DNA of 5,053 bases, taken from positions 1 through 5,053 of the forward strand of contig CALWKL010000108.1 of assembly GCA_944381255.1 (NCBI GenBank), read 5' to 3'. The notes under the pieces were generated by a model. That model saw only the letters and a program-made list of their open reading frames with translations, was not told the origin of the DNA and made no database searches. This document shows positions 1 to 5,053 of the stretch, piece by piece. This DNA is from an uncultured Clostridia bacterium (GTDB lineage: Bacteria > Bacillota > Clostridia > Christensenellales > UBA1242). The translations under genes and the position numbers were made by a program. Within the stretch, counting starts at the first letter, position 1, and each line of letters begins with the position of its first letter.

Positions 1-339
1 CTTAAAAAATGCACTATCTTCTATAACTGTATTGGTGGCGATTCTAATATTTGCGACGTTTCGCTTGATATTTTAGACGGCGTTACCGATAGAGATATCA
101 ATAGGCAAATCAAACCTATGCTTAACAAGAACGACCATTTCAAAAAGAATACGGTAATCGTTTCAATAAAAGAATACTTACAGGACTTACTAGTACTTAG
201 CGATAACGAAAAAGAATTTGTTAAAGAGTTTGCTTCTAAAAGCTATCGACCTGAACTTTTATTTGAAGATAAAGAAATTGTAGAACGCATCTCCGCGCAC
301 CCAATGGCATTATGGCGCGTGAGAGAAAATAATAATTAA
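1..339 (+). CDS. AbiEii/AbiGii-family nucleotidyltransferase toxin, C-terminal part (5' end outside window)
   Basis: The reading frame is open from the first base and ends at TAA 337-339, giving the last 112 residues of a longer protein. The Met at 118 is internal and has no ribosome binding site, so it is not the start. The C-terminus carries LSDNEKEFV, then SYRPELLFEDKEIVERI and HPMALWRVR. I recognise this as the typical ending of AbiEii/AbiGii (DUF1814) toxins; this is recall, not a search. Family members are nucleotidyltransferases of type IV toxin-antitoxin/abortive-infection systems, and related MenT toxins modify tRNA. The catalytic N-terminal domain and the antitoxin AbiEi, normally encoded just upstream, would lie left of the window. 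Nothing visible shows damage in this part. The next gene follows after an 80-nt spacer with its own ribosome binding site. Confidence 0.8.
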   Translation, partial: LKKCTIFYNCIGGDSNICDVSLDILDGVTDRDINRQIKPMLNKNDHFKKNTVIVSIKEYLQDLLVLSDNEKEFVKEFASKSYRPELLFEDKEIVERISAHPMALWRVRENNN

Positions 340-349
340 AACTTTTATA

Positions 350-372
350 AATATGACGGTAATTGTCGTATT
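350..372 (+). repeat. Inverted repeat / hairpin after the AbiEii gene
   Basis: Arms AATATGAC (350-357) and GTCGTATT (365-372) pair over 8 positions, with one G-U wobble in RNA, around the 7-nt loop GGTAATT. It starts 11 nt after the toxin stop codon. No T-run follows, so a classical intrinsic terminator is unlikely. A 3'-end stabilising hairpin or a protein-binding site are alternatives. Confidence 0.4.
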
Positions 373-377
373 AAATG

Positions 378-386
378 TGGTAAAAT
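378..386 (+). promoter_or_regulatory. Possible extended -10 element for the DUF4268 gene
   Basis: TGGTAAAAT matches the extended -10 pattern TGn-TATAAT with one mismatch and lies 33 nt before the ATG at 420. No good -35 box lies at the usual spacing. The element overlaps the left arm of the 381-402 inverted repeat, so a protein bound there would block it. The match is weak and could be chance in AT-rich DNA. Confidence 0.2.
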
Positions 387-402
387 TGCTTATGCAATTT
401 TA
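381..402 (+). repeat. Perfect 9-bp inverted repeat upstream of the DUF4268 gene
   Basis: TAAAATTGC (381-389) and GCAATTTTA (394-402) are exact reverse complements around the loop TTAT. The repeat ends 5 nt before the AAGGAG ribosome binding site at 408. It could be an operator, a leader hairpin affecting translation, or a weak AT-rich terminator for the toxin gene. The stem has only two G-C pairs and no T-run follows it, which argues against strong termination. Confidence 0.55.
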
Positions 403-407
403 AGGCA

Positions 408-413
408 AAGGAG
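408..413 (+). promoter_or_regulatory. Ribosome binding site for the start at 420
   Basis: AAGGAG lies 6 nt before the ATG at 420, an ideal Shine-Dalgarno for a low-GC Gram-positive. It identifies 420 as the original start of the DUF4268 gene. The ATG at 469, which opens the long frame, has only a GGGG run 2 nt before it. Confidence 0.8.
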
Positions 414-419
414 AAAGCT

Positions 420-497
420 ATGAAATTAGGTAAATTAAAAGAGGTAAACATTAGAAAAGTTTGGGGACATGAGCAATACGGATTCGTGGCTTTCTAA
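420..497 (+). pseudogene. Out-of-frame N-terminal piece of the DUF4268 gene
   Basis: From the well-placed ATG at 420 the frame reads MKLGKLKEVNIRKVWGHEQY, then GFVAF and a stop at 495-497. The first 20 residues match the usual start of DUF4268-type proteins as I recall it (LGKL.EVD.R.VW.HE..DF..WL), so this is the true beginning of the gene that continues in the +1 frame. Dropping one G at 480/481 gives ...HEQY-DSWLSNEEN... and a continuous 309-residue protein. Loss of 2 or 5 bases relative to the ancestor would also explain it, since relatives have about two more residues (DFSxW) here. A sequencing error, a real mutation and programmed frameshifting are all possible. No classic slippery site is evident. 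Confidence 0.7.
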
Positions 498-1350
498 TGA
501 AGAGAATATTAATGAATTAGGCGAAATATTAGGTTTGAATTTGACCGATATAAAATCGGAACAGTTTGTCGGTAATTATCGTTGCGATATTATTTGTAAG
601 GATGAAATTTCTGAAAAAGTAGTTTTAATAGAGAATCAACTTGAAGCAACTAATCACGACCATTTAGGTAAAATTATTACATACGCTTCAGGTTTGGATG
701 CCGCTGTTGTTGTATGGATTGTGGAGTCGGCGCGTCAAGAACACGCCAGTGCTATTGAGTGGTTGAACAAGCATACGGATAATACGGTTGATTTCTTTTT
801 GCTTGAAGTTCACGCTTATCAAATAGGAGACTCGCAACCTGCGCTACAATTCAAAATTGTTGAACAACCTAATGATTTTGCAAAAAATATTAAGTCGTTA
901 TCAAAAATTTCTGAGGTTGGAGAGGTTTTTGCCAAAACAATGTCAAATCGTTTAGACTTTTGGACAAGGTTTAATGAGTTTATAGATAATAACGGTAAAC
1001 CTTTCAATAAGCATAAAGCAACGACGGACCATTGGTATAATGTTGCTAGGGGTTCTTCTAAGTGTCAAATCTCAATAGATTTAGTAAACAAAGAACATAA
1101 AATCAGAGTTGGAGTTTGGATTCCTGATTGTAAAGAATTATATGACAAGTTTTATGAAAATAAAGAAGAAATTCAAGCAAATATTTCTTTCCCTCTCTCT
1201 TGGGATAGGTTAGATATGAAAAAAGCATCGTTGGTATGTTCTTACATAGATGGACTTAATTTTGAAGATAATTCTAACTACAATGCTTTAATGTCTCAAA
1301 TAGTAAAAAGAGTTGTTGAACTGAAAAACGTTTTTAAAAAGTATTTGTAA
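469..1350 (+). CDS. PD-(D/E)XK nuclease-like DUF4268 protein, separated from its N-terminus by a frameshift
   Basis: The open frame encodes 293 residues; with the 420-480 piece joined the protein would be 309. The N-terminal half has a restriction-endonuclease-like core: VGNYRCDIICKDE (residues 34-46) followed by VVLIENQLEATNHDHLGKIITYASGL (51-76). This resembles a D...ExQ active site of the PD-(D/E)XK fold, with D40, E55 and Q57 as candidate metal ligands. It is followed by VVWI and IEWLN segments typical of the family. The second half, from about NRLDFWTRFNEF (160-171) to the end, matches my memory of the DUF4268 domain, including the ending GLNFEDNSNY...FKKYL. The family's function is not established; nuclease activity is inferred from the fold, and these genes often sit near restriction or defence loci. 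Translation from 469 alone would lack the first 20 residues and has a poor ribosome binding site, although the nuclease core would remain. Confidence 0.75.
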   Translation: MSNTDSWLSNEENINELGEILGLNLTDIKSEQFVGNYRCDIICKDEISEKVVLIENQLEATNHDHLGKIITYASGLDAAVVVWIVESARQEHASAIEWLNKHTDNTVDFFLLEVHAYQIGDSQPALQFKIVEQPNDFAKNIKSLSKISEVGEVFAKTMSNRLDFWTRFNEFIDNNGKPFNKHKATTDHWYNVARGSSKCQISIDLVNKEHKIRVGVWIPDCKELYDKFYENKEEIQANISFPLSWDRLDMKKASLVCSYIDGLNFEDNSNYNALMSQIVKRVVELKNVFKKYL

Positions 1351-1513
1351 ATTTAAGAGACGAAAGTGTTAATTGTATGCTTTTTAAAATAAAAACAATG
1401 GAAGATAATTATTTTTTTAAAGTATCGTTTTTGCGTAGTGTTTCATAAATATTTTTGAGAATTTTAACAATTTCTTTTTTGTTTTTATTTTTTAATAAAT
1501 TAAAAAGTATTTG
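1334..1513. repeat. Pair of 14-bp direct repeats flanking the 1348-1499 spacer
   Basis: TTAAAAAGTATTTG occurs at 1334-1347, covering the last codons of the DUF4268 gene, and again at 1500-1513, 40 nt before the start of the next gene. The two copies bracket a 152-bp very AT-rich stretch. This could be the scar of an insertion or duplication, but in sequence this AT-rich a chance 14-base match is quite possible. Confidence 0.4.
1458..1480 (+). terminator. Weak candidate intrinsic terminator after the DUF4268 gene
   Basis: AGAATT (1458-1463) can pair with AATTTCT (1469-1475) with one bulged T, and the T-run 1475-1480 follows, with more T-runs after it. The stem is short and contains few G-C pairs, so efficiency would be low. 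Its place, about 107 nt after the stop at 1350 and before the next gene, is sensible. Otherwise the 1351-1553 spacer shows only AT-rich sequence and no clear promoter. Confidence 0.25.
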
Positions 1514-1541
1514 AGGTTTCATGTATATAAATATAGACACT

Positions 1542-1547
1542 AAGGAG
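1542..1547 (+). promoter_or_regulatory. Ribosome binding site deciding the start at 1554
   Basis: AAGGAG lies 6 nt before the ATG at 1554. An in-frame ATG at 1521 would add 11 residues, but it has only TGAGG 4 nt upstream, and the added peptide precedes the conserved first strand of the phosphoesterase domain. The start at 1554 is preferred. Confidence 0.8.
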
Positions 1548-1553
1548 AAAAAT

Positions 1554-4500
1554 ATGAGTAAAAGAACGATAATTCATATCGCTGATGCACACATTTCGAA
1601 AGCATATAGTTCGCAAACTAGCGAAATGTTAAAAGCATTAATTAAAGATATTAAAAATCAAGCTGAGGGAAATATTGATTTTATAATATTTAGTGGTGAT
1701 TTAGTGCAATCTGGGAAAGAAGAAAATTTTTCTTTTGCGCTAGATAGTTTTATTATGCCTTTATTACAAGAAACAGGGGTGTCAGAAGATAGGTTTATTT
1801 ATGTACCAGGAAATCACGAAGTGGATATTGACAAAATTGATAATGATTTTGCAATTGGGTTTACTGATAGAATCTTGAGAGACGGAGTAAAGGATGAAGA
1901 TTTTAAAAACTTAAATGTGCAAAATAGGTTAAAAGGATTTTTCTCTTTTAGCGAATTATTTTTTAAATGGAATCAAGAAGAAGTTGCTATTTCTCGTAAA
2001 ATAGAATTAGATGGGATTACTTATGGAATTTCGTATGTGAATACGGCGTGGAATTCTGCTGGGGATAGTTCAAAGGAAGCTAAGAAAGTAATTGTACCTA
2101 GAGAGGCTTTAGTGAAAAGTTTTAATGACATTTCTTCTTGTGATAAAAAGATTATTTTAATGCATCATCCTATTGATTGGTTTGAGGATGATAATGCTTA
2201 TGACGTTGAAAGCATATTAAACAAATATGATTTTGTATTGACTGGCCATAAGCATCATGAGTCTAGTAAGCAGTACGTACATGCAAATGGTCGAACGATT
2301 GTAAATGCGGTTTCTAAGTTGGATATTAGTGGAAATGAAAACGGATATGCAATTATTGATTTGGAAGATGATCAAGTTGTAATTAAAAATCGGAAATATA
2401 TAAAAAAAAGAATGGAATATGCTCCAGACGTTAATATTACGGATGACGGCATAGTGTTGATTCAATTGTCGTCAAATAATACAGGCAAACAATTGTTAGT
2501 AGATACAATATTAAACACCAAGAAAGGATTTAATAATTCGTTAGATGAGTTATTCATTACTAATTTAATTGAGACAGGAACGAGAAAAAAATTTGAAGAT
2601 TTGTTTGTAATGCCCGTAATGGACAAGCATTCAGAGTTAGTAAAAGAAAGGAATGATGACCCAGAAAGGCCCAATGTAAATATTATACAAGAGATAATGG
2701 GGCACAAATATTCAACTATTTGGGGGAGAAAGGAAACTGGAAAAACAATTTTAGCAAACTATGTCGCAAAGACATTATATGATAATTATGCGGAATATAA
2801 ACTTCTTCCGGTTATACTAGATTGTAGATTTTTGGCAACTTCAAAAACTGCAATTTTATCTGCTGTTGGAGCGAGAATAAAAGAATTGCTAAAGGATGAT
2901 TGTGCTATTAGTAAAAAGGATATTGAACAACTTGCAAAAGAAGGAGCAATATTAATAATATTTGATAATTATGATGCGGATAATCCAAAACGAAAAATTC
3001 AATTAGACTATTTTGAGTTATTATATCCTAATAATAAATTTTTATTTTTTAGAGATGAAACTCCGGCTGTCTTTTCCGATGAAGATAGATTGGCATTAAT
3101 GGAACAAGAAGAGAATGCCGATATAGTAAACTTGTTTATTCGTAGTATGGATAAACATAACATTAGGCAATTAGCCAAAAACATGTTGGCTATAAATCCG
3201 TCCATAGAAGATGCTCACGTCGATAAAATTATACGTAGTTTTTCTACTAACAATATGCCGAGAACGCCATTTGCAGTTTCTCTTATTCTTGCAATTTGTG
3301 GTGAGTCTGCTGATTATATGCCTACAAACCAAGCTAAAATAGTAGAAAATTTCATGGAAAAACTGCTTGAAAAGTTAAATCCAGAAGAAGTTTATTCGAG
3401 AACATACGATTTCAATAATAAGGAAAAATTCTTAGCGGAAATTGCCTATGAATTACATAGTAGTAATCGATATTATATGAGTAAAGATGAGTTTACGATT
3501 TTTACCATAAAATACCATGAAAAGAAGGGTTATGAACTTAGAAACAGCAAATTTGATAAGTTATTTTTTGAAAAAGGAATACTTATAGAATATAATGATA
3601 ATGTATTCTTTAGATATGAATGTTTGGCATATTATTATTTGGCGAAATATTGTTTTAAAAATAGACAATATTTTGAAGAAAGAATATTAAGTAAAGACAA
3701 TTATTTGCAGAATGCTGAAACTATTTCGTATTATGCTGGGTTGAATCGAGAAGATGAAAAATTGATTGCGACTTTAATAGAATATGCAAAACCATATATA
3801 GAGAAAAATGTTGAATGTGGAAATCTCTTAGAAATAGATTCAATCAAATTGGAATTAGATATTCCTGATGAGGAAATTAAGGAAAGAATTGCCGAAACAA
3901 AACAACTATCAACTAAAGAAAAAGATGAATTAACGGATTTGCCCGATCGCTCAATTGGATATAATCCTGTAAAAATGAAGGTCGATGTGAAGTATAATGA
4001 AAATACTGCATTTGCTATGCTTATAGAGTTAATTGGTGAGGTCTTACGAAGTAGTGAAGAATTACTAGTTCCTATCAAAAAGGAAAGTTTTTCTATTTTT
4101 CTCAAAGGATGTATTATCTTGTGGAAACAGTTTAGAGAATCTTTACTTGATTTTGCAAAAGAAGTAAATGAAGAAATTATACTAAAGAAAAAAGCGAAGG
4201 AGGGAGAAAATTTTGAAGAGATAAAAAAATCTCTTGAAAAGGCATATACTTTGTTTTGTGATGTTTTAAAATTAAGTGTGCCCATTGCGATAGCAGGTTT
4301 TGCGTTTGATAGTGTTGGAACGGATAAAATGAAAAAGATATATGTCGACATTTACAACGAGTGTCCTGATGACAAGCCTGAAAAATTATTGATGTGTATG
4401 TTACTATGTGATTTAAAAATAAATAATTGGGATAAAGTAATTAAAGAATATATAAAAAACACAAGTAAAAAAGATTTCCTTTTAATTATGTTTTTCAAAT

Positions 4501-4667
4501 GTCAATATTATTTACAGTTTAATTATTTTGGTGATGAAACAAAAAAAATAATTGAGCCAACAGCAGATTGTTATATTGCGGCGCACAATATGAGCAAACT
4601 TGATAAATCTAGGATTATTGGTGCAATTGAAAAACATAAGTTGTTACCAGGCAAGAAAGTTGAATGA
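1554..4667 (+). CDS. Metallophosphoesterase-STAND NTPase fusion, putative anti-phage protein
   Basis: The protein has 1037 residues and no signal peptide or clear membrane segment, so it is probably cytoplasmic. Residues 1-285 form a calcineurin-like metallophosphoesterase with all metal-binding motifs intact: DAH (11-13), GDL (48-50), GNHE (86-89), MHHP (203-206) and GHKHH (231-235). After a linker comes a P-loop NTPase: Walker A GRKETGKT (391-398), Walker B ILIIFDNYD (466-474, with D471 and D474), a sensor-1-like KFLFFRDE (495-502) and a STAND-like MPRTPFAVSLIL (568-579). Residues 590-700 resemble the winged-helix part of NACHT/STAND proteins and end in VFFRYECLAYYYLAKYC, similar to the F-H...EYFAA motif of NACHT relatives. 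Residues 710-1037 look mainly helical and match nothing I recognise; by analogy with Avs and bacterial NACHT proteins this would be the sensor. The inferred mechanism is that sensing drives NTP-dependent assembly, which activates the phosphoesterase against nucleic acid or nucleotides. Substrate and trigger are unknown. The gene stands alone, with its own ribosome binding site, next to other defence-like genes. Confidence 0.85.
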   Translation: MSKRTIIHIADAHISKAYSSQTSEMLKALIKDIKNQAEGNIDFIIFSGDLVQSGKEENFSFALDSFIMPLLQETGVSEDRFIYVPGNHEVDIDKIDNDFAIGFTDRILRDGVKDEDFKNLNVQNRLKGFFSFSELFFKWNQEEVAISRKIELDGITYGISYVNTAWNSAGDSSKEAKKVIVPREALVKSFNDISSCDKKIILMHHPIDWFEDDNAYDVESILNKYDFVLTGHKHHESSKQYVHANGRTIVNAVSKLDISGNENGYAIIDLEDDQVVIKNRKYIKKRMEYAPDVNITDDGIVLIQLSSNNTGKQLLVDTILNTKKGFNNSLDELFITNLIETGTRKKFEDLFVMPVMDKHSELVKERNDDPERPNVNIIQEIMGHKYSTIWGRKETGKTILANYVAKTLYDNYAEYKLLPVILDCRFLATSKTAILSAVGARIKELLKDDCAISKKDIEQLAKEGAILIIFDNYDADNPKRKIQLDYFELLYPNNKFLFFRDETPAVFSDEDRLALMEQEENADIVNLFIRSMDKHNIRQLAKNMLAINPSIEDAHVDKIIRSFSTNNMPRTPFAVSLILAICGESADYMPTNQAKIVENFMEKLLEKLNPEEVYSRTYDFNNKEKFLAEIAYELHSSNRYYMSKDEFTIFTIKYHEKKGYELRNSKFDKLFFEKGILIEYNDNVFFRYECLAYYYLAKYCFKNRQYFEERILSKDNYLQNAETISYYAGLNREDEKLIATLIEYAKPYIEKNVECGNLLEIDSIKLELDIPDEEIKERIAETKQLSTKEKDELTDLPDRSIGYNPVKMKVDVKYNENTAFAMLIELIGEVLRSSEELLVPIKKESFSIFLKGCIILWKQFRESLLDFAKEVNEEIILKKKAKEGENFEEIKKSLEKAYTLFCDVLKLSVPIAIAGFAFDSVGTDKMKKIYVDIYNECPDDKPEKLLMCMLLCDLKINNWDKVIKEYIKNTSKKDFLLIMFFKCQYYLQFNYFGDETKKIIEPTADCYIAAHNMSKLDKSRIIGAIEKHKLLPGKKVE

Positions 4668-4762
4668 CAAAATGAAGATAATTACTGCAAATCAGAGAAA
4701 ATCCGTTTGGAAGTTAATATAGTTAAAGATTTTTAATAAGGTTAACATGGTTATGTGTAGTG

Positions 4763-4786
4763 GGATAAAATCATTTTGATTTTACC
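4763..4786 (+). repeat. Hairpin about 95 nt after the STAND gene
   Basis: TAAAATCA (4766-4773) and TGATTTTA (4777-4784) are exact reverse complements around a TTT loop. The stem extends by GG (4763-4764) with CC (4785-4786), leaving one bulged A at 4765. It may mark the 3' end of the STAND transcript, but no T-run follows it, so it is not a classical terminator. Confidence 0.5.
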
Positions 4787-4797
4787 AAGTAACTTTC

Positions 4798-4816
4798 GAT
4801 AATAAAAAATATTATC
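4798..4816 (+). repeat. Small AT-rich inverted repeat
   Basis: GATAATA (4798-4804) and TATTATC (4810-4816) pair perfectly around AAAAA. It lies 11 nt after the previous hairpin. With only one G-C pair it would be weak as RNA. Confidence 0.3.
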
Positions 4817-4870
4817 TTAGAAATTGCATATATGTTTTAATCAAATACATGCAAAATTTCATTGCCGGCA

Positions 4871-4898
4871 GTGTTTTGTGTTAAATTGGTTAAAACAC
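4871..4898 (+). repeat. Inverted repeat with a 14-nt loop
   Basis: GTGTTTT (4871-4877) and AAAACAC (4892-4898) are perfect reverse complements around a 14-nt loop. No function can be assigned. Confidence 0.3.
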
Positions 4899-4902
4899 CT
4901 GA

Positions 4903-4944
4903 ATTACGTTAAAAGCGTTGAAATTTATTTGTAAATTGCGTAAT
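4903..4944 (+). repeat. Nested inverted repeats
   Basis: The outer arms ATTACG (4903-4908) and CGTAAT (4939-4944) enclose an inner hairpin, AATTTA (4922-4927) and TAAATT (4932-4937) around TTTG. The nested pairing suggests a folded RNA element but is short and AT-rich, so chance is possible. Confidence 0.25.
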
Positions 4945-4980
4945 GTTGGTATAAGTTGATATAAGAATTTTTACAAAAGA

Positions 4981-5012
4981 GGTCAAATGTCCAAAACCGT
5001 GGACATTTGACC
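4981..5012. repeat. Perfect 13-bp inverted repeat with 6-nt loop
   Basis: GGTCAAATGTCCA (4981-4993) and TGGACATTTGACC (5000-5012) are exact reverse complements around AAACCG. It is the strongest and most GC-rich secondary structure in the window. On the minus strand the hairpin is followed by TCTTTTGT, a passable T-run, so it could end a leftward transcript. On the + strand the next T-run begins only 8 nt later (5021-5025). It directly abuts the possible -35 box at 5014, so it could instead be an operator for a regulator of the next gene, or a dispersed repeat. Confidence 0.75.
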
Positions 5013-5013
5013 G

Positions 5014-5043
5014 TTGCTAATTTTTAGCGAAATTTTATATAAT
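5014..5043 (+). promoter_or_regulatory. Candidate promoter for a gene beyond the right edge
   Basis: TTGCTA (5014-5019) and TATAAT (5038-5043) are separated by 18 bp. The -10 box is a full consensus match and the -35 matches four of six bases. A short inverted repeat, GCTAA-TTT-TTAGC (5016-5028), lies over the -35 and spacer. The AT-rich surroundings make chance TATAAT matches common, but the arrangement next to the 4981-5012 palindrome supports a regulated promoter. Confidence 0.45.
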
Positions 5044-5053
5044 ATATGACGAT

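Larger units (their letters stand above)
4668..5053. other. Gene-free, hairpin-rich intergenic region at the right edge
   Basis: No credible gene is seen on either strand. The open frames are at most a few dozen codons and lack ribosome binding sites, for example 4672-4722 with 16 codons. The region contains five separate inverted repeats, listed individually. It also has two TATAAG boxes 10 bp apart (4950-4955 and 4960-4965) that could be -10 elements, the second with a poor -35, TTGCGT, at 4936-4941, and a better promoter candidate near the edge. No clear T-tailed terminator follows the STAND gene on the + strand. Confidence 0.6.

Noticed and set aside
118..339. A 73-residue gene starting at the ATG at 118
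   Set aside because: The frame is open upstream to the window edge, there is no ribosome binding site before 118, and the sequence continues the AbiEii C-terminal domain.
819..1007. A minus-strand open frame opposite the DUF4268 gene
   Set aside because: It is a shadow of a recognisable protein-coding region and has no resemblance to any family.
1521..1553. An earlier start for the STAND protein at 1521
   Set aside because: The upstream TGAGG is weaker than AAGGAG at 1542-1547, and the 11 extra residues overlap that ribosome binding site and precede the conserved domain.
2217..3205. Several short minus-strand open frames inside the STAND gene
   Set aside because: They are antisense shadows of the conserved phosphoesterase and NTPase coding sequence with no ribosome binding sites or family resemblance.
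3731..4351. A 206-codon minus-strand open frame
   Set aside because: It lies opposite the STAND gene, has a low-complexity Ser/Phe/Ile-rich composition typical of the antisense of Lys/Glu-rich coding sequence, and shows no recognisable motif.
4672..4722. A 16-codon open frame (MKIITANQRK...) just after the STAND stop
   Set aside because: It is very short, has no ribosome binding site and no recognisable similarity.
4668..5053. A CRISPR array or tRNA in the right-hand non-coding region
   Set aside because: The repeats are single inverted repeats, not regularly spaced direct repeats, and no tRNA-like cloverleaf or CCA end is visible.

Overview
This AT-rich window reads like a piece of an anti-phage defence island from a low-GC Gram-positive bacterium, most likely a member of the Clostridia. 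That guess rests on the A/T-ending codons, the strong AAGGAG ribosome binding sites placed 6 nt before the starts, and the resemblance of the proteins to clostridial families. No rRNA or other taxonomic marker is present, so it stays an inference.

Layout, all genes on the + strand: (1) 1-339 is the C-terminal end of an AbiEii/AbiGii-type nucleotidyltransferase toxin, open at the left edge. (2) 340-419 is a short spacer with two hairpins in a row and a good ribosome binding site. (3) 420-1350 is a gene for a PD-(D/E)XK-like/DUF4268 protein. It is split by a frameshift near 480: the first 20 codons (from 420) and the rest (open from 469) lie in different frames. (4) 1351-1553 is a very AT-rich spacer with a weak possible terminator. 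(5) 1554-4667 encodes a 1037-residue protein that fuses an intact calcineurin-like metallophosphoesterase to a STAND/NACHT-like P-loop NTPase, a winged-helix-like segment and an unrecognised C-terminal region. (6) 4668-5053 has no convincing gene. It holds several inverted repeats, including a perfect 13-bp hairpin at 4981-5012, and a possible promoter at 5014-5043 that points out of the window.

The large fusion is the main item. Effector-STAND-sensor proteins are established bacterial immune proteins in which an NTPase switch activates a fused effector when a C-terminal region senses an invader. Here the effector would be a phosphodiesterase, nuclease or phosphatase of the calcineurin-like fold. 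Its neighbours, an abortive-infection toxin and a nuclease-like DUF4268 protein, fit a defence setting. The genes have separate ribosome binding sites and spacers of 80-200 nt, so they look like individually acquired modules rather than one tight operon. The role in defence is inferred from architecture and context; nothing in the sequence proves it.
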